NCBI RefSeq assembly: GCF_019511525.1 | Contig: NZ_JAEUAT010000004.1 | Span: forward strand, 372,001 to 436,000 | DNA from: Rhizobium cauense | Lineage (GTDB): Bacteria; Pseudomonadota; Alphaproteobacteria; Rhizobiales; Rhizobiaceae | Reading direction: 5' to 3' | DNA length: 64,000 bases | Part shown: piece by piece, positions 43,552 through 52,248 of the stretch | Numbering within the stretch: position 1 is the stretch's first letter | How the letters are laid out: every line of letters starts with the position of its first letter | Made by a program: the position numbers and the translations under genes | Notes under the pieces: generated by a model | The model's input: only the letters and a program-made list of their open reading frames with translations | What the model was told of the DNA's origin: nothing | The model's database searches: none

Positions 43552-44319
43552 ATGAGATCACCGTGGAAGGTCATTGCCGGATTCGTATCTCGACGTGATC
43601 CGGAAATGTATGACGAGGCCGCGCACGAAAAGTCTGTGGCACAGGATTTGCAGGCAGAAGAACCCGACGTCCAAGTCGCGGAACATTCTCGTATTGTTTC
43701 GTTCCAAAGTCCGGGTTCCACTCAACGTGCCGAAGACCGTCCGGCAGAACCGCTGAACGCTCAGACCGATGATGGTGGGCAGCGCGCCGAGCTCGATACA
43801 GTTCGTCCTGTCGGCGAAATTTATCCCAACCCTTCTTTGGCGGATGACATCGAGCCGGTGTTGGCAACGACAATTAGGCTGGTGACGAAAGACAGGTTGA
43901 GCATACGACAATCGTTGCCAGGTTCCGACATGCCGGACGCGGAGGCTCATGATATTTCCTTCGAAGCTCAAAGCGAACTCGGTGCAGCAAAGACCGAACC
44001 CGACGTTCAACTGCAAAAAGCTGCAGAGGCACGCCAAAACGGGGTTGTTGTAACGAAGCCTGAGCAAACGCATAAGCGGCGAACGAGGAAAAGCATTGAC
44101 GTCGCTGAACGCGCAATCCCCACATCTATAGTTCGCAATGCTCCACCAAAAAAGGTCGATGGGCCAGAGGTCAAATTGGTTGGAAACGCTGCCAACACCG
44201 ATGCGCTGGAACTGGACGGCGAGATCACCGAGCTTAGGTATCTGTTGGCTCAGAAATTGCTGTTACAGAATGAGCAGCTAAAGCAACTACTTGCGCGTTA
44301 CGATGGGTCTGAGCAGTAA
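43552..44319 (+). CDS. SyrB-like C-terminal coiled-coil protein (third of three)
   Basis: 255 aa. It has a mostly acidic, low-complexity body, a basic patch (HKRRTRKSIDVAERAIP) and a C-terminal segment ELRYLLAQKLLLQNEQLKQL plus LARYDG that corresponds to the coiled coil of the two preceding proteins. The ATG at 43552 follows GGGAGG at seven bases. No enzyme motif, signal peptide or membrane segment is seen. It is probably a diverged paralogue that pairs with its neighbours. Confidence 0.7.
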   Translation: MRSPWKVIAGFVSRRDPEMYDEAAHEKSVAQDLQAEEPDVQVAEHSRIVSFQSPGSTQRAEDRPAEPLNAQTDDGGQRAELDTVRPVGEIYPNPSLADDIEPVLATTIRLVTKDRLSIRQSLPGSDMPDAEAHDISFEAQSELGAAKTEPDVQLQKAAEARQNGVVVTKPEQTHKRRTRKSIDVAERAIPTSIVRNAPPKKVDGPEVKLVGNAANTDALELDGEITELRYLLAQKLLLQNEQLKQLLARYDGSEQ

Positions 44320-44398
44320 GGCAATCAAATCCGGTGGGTTCGTTTTGGTTACAGGATCGGGGCAAATCGACATTGCTTGTTGCCGAGCGAGTGTTGCT

Positions 44399-45331
44399 TC
44401 ACGGCGCTCGGGACATTGAAGCCTGTTGCCGTGAGATGGCGATGATCCAATCCCGAAACTCCGCACCGTAGGGCTTCTGTAGAGCCGAACGATCCCATGC
44501 CAGGAAATAGCTCTCACGCAGGGGCATTCTGATATCGACCGGAATAACCAAGGTCTGTGCTTCCAGTTCGTCTGCGATCATCGACATTTGTGCGAGCACG
44601 ATGCCGCGTTTATTCACGGCGGCATCGATCGCGCTGCTTGACAGGGTGAAGGAAAGTCCGGGCACGGTACCCTTCAACTCCGTCCCGATCATCGTCGCAA
44701 ATTCGGCCCAACTCGGATAGGGCGAGAAATGGCGTTCCCACTCGACATGCAACAATGGGTAATCGAAAAGCCCTGCTGCTGTTACGCTACGACCCTTCAG
44801 TAACGCGGGCGAGCAGGCAGGCACGACCCAGTCGCGAAACAACTCAGTGTAGTGGTCGTGCTGGAGCACATCCGATCCGTAGCTGACACGGAAATCGACC
44901 TCATCAAATCCCATGCGCGGTTCCCTGTCGCGGCCGGTTACGCGGACATGGGCGTCCGGATACAGCGCTTGCCAGTCGAATATTCGCCGCCCGATCCATT
45001 TATTGACGACCGACGACAGTGCGCTCAGAACCAGCGCATTCTCGTTCAGGGCCCGCTCAAGAACCTTTTGGGCTAATGCAAATTGCTCAAATCCCTTGGA
45101 TATTTCGGCATGATAGAGACGTCCCCATTGGTTCAGTTCCACCGTGCGACCGCTTCGCTCCAGGAGTGTCACCCCAAGAAAACTCTCGATCTTTCGTATC
45201 TGTTGGCTGATGGCGCCTGGAGAGACGTTGAGCTCAGTTGCCGCTGCCATGACGCTGCCGCAACGGCCAACCGCTTCGAAAGCCTGTAGGCCCCTGAGTG
45301 GAATCCCCCTGACGAACTGTTCGCCGCTCAA
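44399..45331 (-). CDS. LysR-family regulator (GcvA-like)
   Basis: 310 aa. The N-terminal winged helix (PLRGLQAFEAVGRCGSVMAAATELNVSPGAISQQIRKIESFLGVTLLERSG) and a substrate-binding-protein-like effector domain have the GcvA/AmpR-type layout. The start is TTG at 45331, overlapping the GntR stop as TTGA, with GAGG seven bases upstream; no nearby ATG or GTG precedes the helix-turn-helix. It is co-transcribed with the GntR gene and faces the amino acid ABC importer. Confidence 0.9.
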   Translation of the reverse strand: MSGEQFVRGIPLRGLQAFEAVGRCGSVMAAATELNVSPGAISQQIRKIESFLGVTLLERSGRTVELNQWGRLYHAEISKGFEQFALAQKVLERALNENALVLSALSSVVNKWIGRRIFDWQALYPDAHVRVTGRDREPRMGFDEVDFRVSYGSDVLQHDHYTELFRDWVVPACSPALLKGRSVTAAGLFDYPLLHVEWERHFSPYPSWAEFATMIGTELKGTVPGLSFTLSSSAIDAAVNKRGIVLAQMSMIADELEAQTLVIPVDIRMPLRESYFLAWDRSALQKPYGAEFRDWIIAISRQQASMSRAP

Positions 45332-46071
45332 GACAATGCCTCATGCGGGTGTTGGCGCGAAGAGGCCTTTTCGGCCGGGTGAAAGATACCTGCGAACTGA
45401 AAACGATCACCCGGATGGGTGATTTCCACATAGGTGACGATACGCTCGTTCTGCCATGTTTGTCTGATGAGGTTCAAGCAGGGCTCGCCGCGTTCGATGC
45501 GAAGGATGCGTGCTGTGGCCGCGTCCGCAGAAACCGCACGGATCACATGCTTTGCCTTGGACCACGGCACCTGTGACAGAAGCCACTTTGCGGGAGGTGC
45601 ATCTAGAAATGGTTCGCTTCGGGCCAGTGGTACCGCGTCCAGAAAGATGATCCTGCGTTCTATGGCCGTTGGCTTGTTGTCGACGATATGAAGGCACTGG
45701 ACCCGCAACACCTCGGCACCTGCCGACCAACGCAGTTGTACGGCCTCCGTCTGGCTCAAAGCGTCGACCTTGTGGGCCAATATCTCGTGGCGATGCTCGT
45801 GACCGGCCGACACTGCCTCTGTGCCGATGTCCTGTATGTCCATGACCGTTCGTTCTATCTGAGGGGACGCGACGAACGAGCCGGTCTTTCGCTTGCGCAC
45901 CACAAGCCCTCGCTCGACGAGGGTTGCAAGTGCTTTGCTAACTGTCATGCGCGAACAGCTGTAGTCCTTAACCAGATCGTGCTCTTTCGGGATGCGGTCT
46001 CCCGGTCGCCAGTCACCGTTCAGGATCCTTGCCTCGATATCCTTGAAAATCCTGAGATAAATCGGCTCCAA
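45328..46071 (-). CDS. GntR-family regulator with UTRA domain (HutC subfamily)
   Basis: 247 aa. The GntR winged helix (IFKDIEARILNGDWRPGDRIPKEHDLVKDYSCSRMTVSKALATLVERGLVVRKRKTGSFVA) is followed by a UTRA ligand domain (about 90-235, with LRVQCLHIVDNKPTAIERRII). The start is TTG at 46071 with AGAGG seven bases upstream. It probably represses the divergent amino acid ABC operon through the TTGTATAGTCAA site; the ligand is likely an amino acid or a derivative such as urocanate. Confidence 0.9.
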   Translation of the reverse strand: MEPIYLRIFKDIEARILNGDWRPGDRIPKEHDLVKDYSCSRMTVSKALATLVERGLVVRKRKTGSFVASPQIERTVMDIQDIGTEAVSAGHEHRHEILAHKVDALSQTEAVQLRWSAGAEVLRVQCLHIVDNKPTAIERRIIFLDAVPLARSEPFLDAPPAKWLLSQVPWSKAKHVIRAVSADAATARILRIERGEPCLNLIRQTWQNERIVTYVEITHPGDRFQFAGIFHPAEKASSRQHPHEALS

Positions 46072-46183
46072 TTTGCGACCTCTGGAAGGCTATGCCTCGT
46101 TTGCCGAGCGGACCACAATCGTCTGTTGTGCGTCTGGTCATGCAGTGGTCCGGCACAAAATTTGCGTCCATCGACTTTGATCG

Positions 46184-46223
46184 TTGACACCTTAGGCCAT
46201 GCTATATCTATTTGTATAGTCAA
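46184..46223 (+). promoter_or_regulatory. Promoter of the ABC operon with HutC/GntR-type operator
   Basis: TTGACA (46184-46189), a 17-bp spacer and TCTATT (46207-46212) form a plausible promoter. TTGTATAGTCAA (46212-46223) directly follows and resembles the TTGTATA-type dyad bound by HutC-subfamily regulators. Motif seen; binding inferred. Confidence 0.65.
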
Positions 46224-46309
46224 AAGCGGATCAAAGAAATCCGCGGCACGGGACTAAATCGGGAACGCGACTCCCTTGCGGGAGCGAAAACTGGAGAGAG
46301 AAGATAATC

Positions 46310-47137
46310 ATGATCGCACGTTCTTTGCTTAAGGGCCTGGTTGGCGCCGCCTTCCTGGTCGGCGCGACGCTCTCGGCGCAGGCGGCCGACACGCTCGCCG
46401 CCGTCAAAGCCGCCGGTACACTCAAGGTAGGCACCGAAACCGCTTTCGCCCCTTTCGACTTCATCGACGCTGGCGAGCATGCCGGCCTGAACGTTGACCT
46501 CTTCGCGGAAATCGGCAAGGAACTTGGTGTCAAGATCGAGTGGGTGGCTCTTCCCTGGGATGGCGTTTTCCCGGCGCTGGAAGCCGGTAAATTCGACGTT
46601 GTTGCCGGTCCGGCGACGATCACCAAGAAGCGCATGGAGCGCTATCGCTTCACGCCTCCGATCGCTGAGGCAACAATTGCCGTCCTGAAGAAGGCTGGTG
46701 ATACGGCGATCAGCAAGCCGGAGGATATCGCCGGCAAAACGGTTGGCGTCGGCAAGGCTACGTCGCAGCTTGACCAGCTGAAGGAGTTTTCCGCAACGCT
46801 GCCCTCGAAGGTGGAAATCCGTGAGTATCCAGCCTTCACCGAATCCTACGCCGATCTTGCTGCTGGTCGCATCGAAGCTGTTGCCAATTCGCTGCCAAAC
46901 ATTGCCTTTGTTGCCAAGCAACGCGAAGGCACCTTCGAAGTCGTTCTGCCACCCTTCGGCAAGAAGTCTTACTTCGGCTTTATCGGACTGAAGGACGCAG
47001 ATCATGCCCCGTTGATGGATGCGATCGACGCTGCGCTGCTGAAGATCAAGGCTGATGGCCGTATGGCCGAGCTACAGAAGAAGTGGTTCGGCGCGACATT
47101 CGATACGCCAGACGCGGTCAAGGATCCGGCATTCTGA
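46310..47137 (+). CDS. Polar amino acid ABC transporter, periplasmic binding protein
   Basis: 275 aa. A Sec signal peptide (about 1-25, cleavage after AQA-A) precedes a family 3 solute-binding fold: GTLKVGTETAFAPFDFIDAGEHAGLNVDLFAEIGKELGVKIEWVALPWDGVFPALEAGKFDVVAGPATITKKR. The final segment matches HisJ/GlnH-type proteins. It delivers an amino acid or opine-like ligand to the permeases encoded next. It is the first gene of the importer operon. Confidence 0.93.
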   Translation: MIARSLLKGLVGAAFLVGATLSAQAADTLAAVKAAGTLKVGTETAFAPFDFIDAGEHAGLNVDLFAEIGKELGVKIEWVALPWDGVFPALEAGKFDVVAGPATITKKRMERYRFTPPIAEATIAVLKKAGDTAISKPEDIAGKTVGVGKATSQLDQLKEFSATLPSKVEIREYPAFTESYADLAAGRIEAVANSLPNIAFVAKQREGTFEVVLPPFGKKSYFGFIGLKDADHAPLMDAIDAALLKIKADGRMAELQKKWFGATFDTPDAVKDPAF

Positions 47138-47226
47138 TTGCCGAATGACCGATCGACTGCGCCTTGAATACGGCGCAGTCGAATTTGCTCGAGCCTTTAT
47201 GACAGCCAGGCGGACAAAAGCCGGAT

Positions 47227-47868
47227 ATGTCCATCAAACTCTTCGAATTGCTTCTCTACGCATCGATCTACACGGTGACGATCAGTGTCGTCTCCATTCT
47301 GATCGGCTTTGCAATCGCGATCCTCCTTTCCAGCATGCTTTTGTCAAAGAAGCGGCTCTTTATCGCGCCTGCACAGATTTTCATCAGTTTCTTTCGTGGC
47401 GTGCCACTGCTTGTGCAATTGCTTCTGATCTACAACATGCTGCCGGCCATTGGTCTGAATGTGCCGAGCATTGTCGCTGCAATCGTCGGGTTGTCGCTTT
47501 GCACGGCTGCCTACCAGGCTGAGAACATGCGCGGTGGGTTTGCTAGCGTTCCGGTCGGTCTCATCGAGTCGGCCGAGATGGTCGGGCTGACAGCGGGCCA
47601 AATCTTTCGCCGCATCAAGGCGCCGATCGCGCTACGCCTGACGTTTCCGGCCCTTGTCAACGAAGCCATACTCATCCTCAAGGCTTCGTCGCTGGTCTCG
47701 GTCGTCGGCGTCATCGAGTTGACACGCATGGCGCAGGACCTTGCCGGAAGCACATTCTTGCCATTGCAGATCTTTGCGGCCGCTGGCCTCATCTACCTTG
47801 CCATAAACTGGATCGTGGCGTTTGCCGGCGGTCTGATCGAACGCTCCTTGCCTGGAGTGCCGCGATGA
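47227..47868 (+). CDS. Amino acid ABC transporter permease 1
   Basis: 213 aa HisM/HisQ-type permease with about five membrane helices and the ATPase-contact EAA loop (LIESAEMVGLTAGQIFRRIKAPIALRLTFPALVNEAI). FFRGVPLLVQLLLIYNMLP is characteristic. Its stop overlaps the next start (ATGA). Confidence 0.92.
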   Translation: MSIKLFELLLYASIYTVTISVVSILIGFAIAILLSSMLLSKKRLFIAPAQIFISFFRGVPLLVQLLLIYNMLPAIGLNVPSIVAAIVGLSLCTAAYQAENMRGGFASVPVGLIESAEMVGLTAGQIFRRIKAPIALRLTFPALVNEAILILKASSLVSVVGVIELTRMAQDLAGSTFLPLQIFAAAGLIYLAINWIVAFAGGLIERSLPGVPR

Positions 47869-48533
47869 CTTTCGACATCAATGTCATTCTCGACCAATTG
47901 CCGGCGATCGCAAGTGGCGCTGGCGTGACGATCATGATTTGGATCGTGGGGACAATCGCGGCAGCCTTTATTGGCTTCTTCGTCGCCGTCGGAAGGCGGT
48001 TCGGCGGCGTTCTGCTGGACAGGATACTCGGCTTGCTTGTCGCCGTTCTGCGCGGCACCCCGTTCCTGATCCAAATCTTCCTGGTCTACTATGGCGGTCC
48101 GTTCATCGGCTTGTCACTTGATCCCGTACCTGCGGGCCTGATCGGCATTTCAATCTACGGTGCGGCATATTACAGTGAGATCTTCCGCTCCGGTTTCCTG
48201 GCAGTTCCCAAGGGCCACATCGAGGCTGGTGAGTGTGTTGGTCTCAGCCAGGGCCAGATCATCCGGCGCATTCTGCTGCCCGAAATGACCATGCTGGTGC
48301 TGCCGCCCTCGCTCAACATGGCCGTTTTGCTGATGAAGGAAACCGCCGTCCTCTCGATTATCACCGTACCGGAACTGACAGCGACATTGAGCGCAATTGG
48401 CGCGCAGCAGTATGCCTTCGTCGAGGCACTTACGGTGTTGGCAGTGTTTTATTGGGTTCTTGTCGAGATCACCGGCCGTCTTGGCCGAATTGTAGAAACG
48501 AAACTCACCAGATTCAGGTTTTTCAACGCATGA
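47865..48533 (+). CDS. Amino acid ABC transporter permease 2
   Basis: 222 aa HisM-type permease with LRGTPFLIQIFLVYYGGPFIGL and the EAA loop HIEAGECVGLSQGQIIRRILLPEM. It forms the heterodimeric channel with the preceding permease. Its stop overlaps the ATPase start (ATGA). Confidence 0.92.
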   Translation: MTFDINVILDQLPAIASGAGVTIMIWIVGTIAAAFIGFFVAVGRRFGGVLLDRILGLLVAVLRGTPFLIQIFLVYYGGPFIGLSLDPVPAGLIGISIYGAAYYSEIFRSGFLAVPKGHIEAGECVGLSQGQIIRRILLPEMTMLVLPPSLNMAVLLMKETAVLSIITVPELTATLSAIGAQQYAFVEALTVLAVFYWVLVEITGRLGRIVETKLTRFRFFNA

Positions 48534-49321
48534 GCCTTCCCGCGATCTCAGTCAAGAATCTCGTCAAGACCTTTGGGGAAACTACCGTGCTCCAGAACAT
48601 CGATCTGGAGATCCCTCAAGGGCAGGTTTCCTGCCTCATCGGTCCCTCTGGCTCGGGCAAGAGCACGCTGCTGCGCTGCATGGCTTTCCTGGAAGAGGCG
48701 ACATCCGGGACGATTTCCGTCAATGGCGAAGTCCTTGGCTTTTCTGAGAATGCGCACGGCGTGCGCGAGCGCATCCCGGCTGCGGCGAACCGTGCGATCC
48801 GTGCGCAGATTGGCATGGTGTTTCAGCAGTTCAATCTCTGGCCGCACATGACGGCGCTCGGCAACGTTAGCGAAGCCTTGAAGACGGTTCACAAGATGAG
48901 CCGCAAGAACGCCGAGGAGCGGGCCATGGCCCAGCTCGTCAAGGTCGGCCTGGAGGCGAGGGCGGGGCACTACCCATCTCAGCTCTCGGGGGGGCAGCAA
49001 CAGCGCGTCGCAATTGCTCGAGCGCTTGCTCTGAAGCCGAAGATCATGCTCTTCGACGAGCCGACCTCTTCACTCGATCCGGAGCTGACGGGCGAAGTGC
49101 TCAACGTCATGCGCGATCTCGCAAAGGAAGGCATGACGATGGTGGTCGTCTCTCACGAGATCGGGTTTGCCGCTACCGTTGGCCAACAGATCGCTTTCCT
49201 TGACCACGGGAAGATTCTCTTTACCGGCGCTCCGCAAGAGGTCTTCAAGAAGCCGCGGCACCCCCGTCTGGAACAGTTTCTCGACACTTATCTCGATCGC
49301 GGCGCGTCGATGTTGCTCTAA
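48530..49321 (+). CDS. Amino acid ABC transporter ATP-binding protein
   Basis: 263 aa GlnQ/HisP-type ATPase: Walker A GPSGSGKSTLLRC, Q-loop FQQFNLWPHMTAL, signature LSGGQQQRVAIARAL, Walker B IMLFDEPTSSLDPEL and the H-loop VVSHE. The ATG at 48530 (MSLPAISVKN) overlaps the previous stop. It powers uptake. The last gene of the importer operon. Confidence 0.95.
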   Translation: MSLPAISVKNLVKTFGETTVLQNIDLEIPQGQVSCLIGPSGSGKSTLLRCMAFLEEATSGTISVNGEVLGFSENAHGVRERIPAAANRAIRAQIGMVFQQFNLWPHMTALGNVSEALKTVHKMSRKNAEERAMAQLVKVGLEARAGHYPSQLSGGQQQRVAIARALALKPKIMLFDEPTSSLDPELTGEVLNVMRDLAKEGMTMVVVSHEIGFAATVGQQIAFLDHGKILFTGAPQEVFKKPRHPRLEQFLDTYLDRGASMLL

Positions 49322-49684
49322 CCGGGTACTTGTTGCCCTGTCTGATCTCAATTGAGCTGGCGAAGCTGCTTCGTCGGCACCTTAGGTCTGGGTAGCGTGA
49401 GGCTATCTCTAAAACTGCGCATCTGCTCAATCGTGGAAGCAGGTGTCATGCAACGGTTATCTGGCCTTACTATACCTCGCCATCAATGTGCTGACACCTG
49501 ATACGCGCTTGCTGGATCATGCCTGCGCGGCCCATCCCGTGACAGGCTTCCCAGAGGCTTTATCAGGCCGTCAACCAAGAACACAATCCATCCAGGCTCC
49601 TTCAAAGCCGGGAAGCCTTGGCTATTCGGTGCGGCAGCCCGCCGCCCGTATCCTGACAACCGCCCTCCTAAACAAGGAAACGCC
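49322..49684. other. Intergenic region with a 9-bp inverted repeat
   Basis: 363 bp. CAGGTGTCA (49440-49448) and TGACACCTG (49492-49500) are perfect inverted half-sites 43 bp apart, flanking TTACTATACC, which could hold a -10 box. They may be spaced operators for the isomerase gene. No coding frame is supported. Confidence 0.4.
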
Positions 49685-50599
49685 ATGACCAACATCATCT
49701 CCACTGGTTTCAACTCGGGCTCGACAGACGGGGAACTCGACAGCCTCGAGGCTGATTTGCGCCGTCTTGCTGGACTTGGAGTCGAGACCGTCGAACTTGG
49801 CTTGACCAGCATCGACCTTGTTTCAGGTGGCAGGGTCATCAAGGAGCGCCTCGAGCGCCTCGTGGCACTCACTCGACAGTTCCCTTTCCGCTATACGGTC
49901 CATGGACTTGTTTCTTCCAATTTCATGGACCCTGCAACCGCCCGCTACCAGATTGACGCTGCCAAGGCGCTCGTCGAGGTTTGCGACAGGGTTGGCGCGA
50001 GAGTGATCGTTCAGCACGGCGGCCACCTGCGTGCAGACCAACTCTTCGAACGGGCCGAGGCAGATCGACGCGAGCGCGATGCCCTTTTCGAACTGGCAGA
50101 GTTTTCCGGGCGCTACGACGTGCGCATCGCATTTGAGAACATCTTCACCACCGAGCCTGGACAATACCGCCAGACGCCGGCCGAGGTTGCCGAAACTGTC
50201 AAGGCAGTCGGTCACCCAAACCTTGTGGCTCTGATCGATTTCAGCCACGCCTACATCGAAGCGACGTATCGCGGCTTGAGCTTCCGTGATCAGATCCGCG
50301 CCATGGCACCGGTCGCCGGACACCTTCACGTCCATGATTCTTTCGGCCGACCGCAGGCCTTCTACAAGCCATACCATTTGCAGGAATCCACTGCGCTTGG
50401 CATCGGCGATCTGCATATGCCGCTCGGTTGGGGCGATATCGATTGGGAAGATATCTTTAGTGAACTTGAGTTTCTCCCTGGCACCGTCTTGATGATGGAA
50501 ATCGGCGCGCGCTACCGCAATGAGCAGAGTGCCTCACTTGATCGCGCCAGGCGCCTCATCGCGTTGAACAGCAACCGTGTCGCCGTAGCTGCGGAATAA
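49685..50599 (+). CDS. Sugar phosphate isomerase/epimerase-like TIM barrel
   Basis: 304 aa AP-endonuclease/xylose-isomerase-like TIM barrel. Metal-ligand-type strands are visible: YTVHGLVSSNFMD, RVIVQHGGHLR, VRIAFENIFTTEPGQY, NLVALIDFSHAYIE, GHLHVHDSFGRP and VLMMEIGARY. The start follows AAGGAAA. The substrate is unknown; relatives handle inositol, sugars or hydroxypyruvate. It is separated from the importer by 363 bp and probably has its own promoter. Confidence 0.85.
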   Translation: MTNIISTGFNSGSTDGELDSLEADLRRLAGLGVETVELGLTSIDLVSGGRVIKERLERLVALTRQFPFRYTVHGLVSSNFMDPATARYQIDAAKALVEVCDRVGARVIVQHGGHLRADQLFERAEADRRERDALFELAEFSGRYDVRIAFENIFTTEPGQYRQTPAEVAETVKAVGHPNLVALIDFSHAYIEATYRGLSFRDQIRAMAPVAGHLHVHDSFGRPQAFYKPYHLQESTALGIGDLHMPLGWGDIDWEDIFSELEFLPGTVLMMEIGARYRNEQSASLDRARRLIALNSNRVAVAAE

Positions 50600-50707
50600 G
50601 CACGCAAACAGACATGTGCAAGCCGGCTGTGAGGACGGCTTGCACGCACTGTCGGGCATCGCCTTGCAACGGTCGAGGCAATGTCAGGCAAATAAAATCC
50701 GTGTCCA

Positions 50708-50734
50708 TGTCACACTGACAGGACCTCGCTCGTC
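50708..50734 (+). promoter_or_regulatory. ECF41-type promoter TGTCACA-N16-CGTC
   Basis: TGTCACA (50708-50714), exactly 16 bp, then CGTC (50731-50734) matches the reported ECF41 promoter consensus. It lies 34 bp upstream of the start of the carboxymuconolactone-decarboxylase-like gene, whose operon encodes an ECF41 sigma factor. This makes positive autoregulation likely. Confidence 0.85.
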
Positions 50735-50768
50735 ATGGTGTCGGAACCAACAGAAGGAACCTGGAACC

Positions 50769-51236
50769 ATGACTGCCAAGCTCGATCTCTTTTCTGCCGC
50801 TCCCTCGCTCATGAAGACCTGGATGAATACGTCGATTGCCGTCGCGTCCAGCCTGGAGCCAACCCTCATCGAACTCGTCAAAATCCGCGCATCCCAGATC
50901 AACGCCTGCGCCAATTGCATCAACATGCATACTGCGGAAGCGCGCGCCAAGGGCGAGACTGAGCAGCGCATTTATTTGTTGTCGGCCTGGCAGGAGGCTC
51001 CGTGCTATTCCGATCGCGAACGCGCCGCGTTAGGATGGACTGACGCGCTTACTCGATTGTCGGAAAGCCACACTCATGAGAAAGCTTACGATGCCCTAAA
51101 GGCGCAGTTCACGGAGGAGGAGCAGGTGAAGCTTACGCTCATGATCAACGTCATCAACGGGTGGAACCGCCTTGCCGTTGGCTTCGGTCTGTGGATCGAT
51201 CCCGCTGCGGCAAAAGCTGCTCAGGCCGCCGCCTAA
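50769..51236 (+). CDS. Carboxymuconolactone decarboxylase-family protein (AhpD-like)
   Basis: 155 aa, all-helical. The CANCINMHTAEARAKGETEQRIYLLSAW region contains the CxxC and downstream His of AhpD-type peroxidase partners. It probably acts in the cytoplasm as a disulfide reductase against peroxides or electrophiles. The ATG at 50769 is chosen; the open frame upstream is not conserved. Its stop overlaps the sigma factor start (TAATG). Pairing with an ECF41 sigma factor is the standard arrangement for this group. Confidence 0.92.
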   Translation: MTAKLDLFSAAPSLMKTWMNTSIAVASSLEPTLIELVKIRASQINACANCINMHTAEARAKGETEQRIYLLSAWQEAPCYSDRERAALGWTDALTRLSESHTHEKAYDALKAQFTEEEQVKLTLMINVINGWNRLAVGFGLWIDPAAAKAAQAAA

Positions 51237-52093
51237 TGGTAAGCCAGGTGTCCGATGACGCAGCGGAAAGCTTTCATCCGTTGCGTCCCAAGCTCATGCG
51301 AGTGGCCTATCGTATGCTGGGCTCGGTCGCCGACGCGGAGGACATCGTGCAGGAGGCCTTCATCCGCTGGATGGGGGCCGACCGCGGTTCGGTGTTGGAA
51401 CCCGAGGCATTCCTGCGCCGCACAGTTACGCGCCTTTGTCTCGACCAGCTTAAATCGGCACGGCGTCAGCGCGAGACCTATGTAGGCCCCTGGCTCCCCG
51501 AACCTGTTGTCGAAGAGGAGCAGGAAGAGGATGTTACCCTGCCGCTGATGCTTGCGCTCGAACGGCTCTCCCCGCTCGAACGTGCTGCTTTCCTGCTTCA
51601 CGACGTCTTTGGATTAGGCTTTGAAGAGATTGCGGCGACAATCCAGCGTGATCCTGCTGCTTGCCGCAAACTCGCAACTCGTGCCCGGGAACACGTTCGC
51701 GAGGCGAGACCGCGCTTTCAGATTGAAAGCGCGCAGGGCCTCGAACTTGCCAAGGCCTTTTTTGCTGCTTCGCGGAGCGGCGACATGAAGGCGCTTGGTG
51801 CAATGCTGGCGGCCGATGTCAGTGTTCATGCAGACGGCGGCGGCAAGCGTTCGGCGGCGATCGAACCGATTATTGGATCTTCTGCTGTGCTTAGGCTTCA
51901 CGAACATCTGGCTGTTCTTTTCCGGAAGAATGGTTCAAGCCTCGCGCATGTAGGCTTCGTCAACGGACTGCCGGGATTTGTCACGCGCGAGGCGGATGGC
52001 GAACTGCAGACGACCGCCCTTGAGATCGCCGACGGCAAGATCATTGCAATCTATGTCGTACGCAATCCCGACAAGCTCAAGCATCTGCACTAG
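51236..52093 (+). CDS. ECF41-group RNA polymerase sigma factor (SigJ-like)
   Basis: 285 aa. Region 2 (about 14-80, AYRMLGSVADAEDIVQEAFIRW) and region 4 (about 105-165, LSPLERAAFLLHDVFGLGFEEIAATIQRDPAACRKLATRAREHV) are followed by a SnoaL-like C-terminal domain instead of an anti-sigma partner. All three ECF41 signature motifs are present: WLPEP (residues 86-90), DGGGK (near 200) and NPDKL (near 277). In this group the C-terminal extension controls activity. It probably transcribes its own operon from the promoter at 50708. Confidence 0.95.
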   Translation: MVSQVSDDAAESFHPLRPKLMRVAYRMLGSVADAEDIVQEAFIRWMGADRGSVLEPEAFLRRTVTRLCLDQLKSARRQRETYVGPWLPEPVVEEEQEEDVTLPLMLALERLSPLERAAFLLHDVFGLGFEEIAATIQRDPAACRKLATRAREHVREARPRFQIESAQGLELAKAFFAASRSGDMKALGAMLAADVSVHADGGGKRSAAIEPIIGSSAVLRLHEHLAVLFRKNGSSLAHVGFVNGLPGFVTREADGELQTTALEIADGKIIAIYVVRNPDKLKHLH

Positions 52094-52182
52094 CTGGTTG
52101 CCTCGCTTCATGACGATCGCTGGCCAGCTCCTCGTCGGCGGAAGTTGCACAGCTGTGCAATATTTGTCTCGAGGTTGCCGGC

Positions 52183-52200
52183 CTGTCATGACACTGTTAC
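52183..52200 (+). promoter_or_regulatory. Putative PHO box (PhoB site)
   Basis: CTGTCAT (52183-52189), four bases, CTGTTAC (52194-52200): two 7-bp direct repeats with 11-bp period, as in rhizobial PHO boxes (CTGTCAT-N4-CTGTCAT). The second half has two mismatches. It lies 48 bp upstream of the binding-protein gene of a phosphodiester-type importer. Confidence 0.6.
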
Positions 52201-52248
52201 GCGCCGGGGATAGCACAGCCTTCTACACGCGAGCCAACGGAGAAGGCT

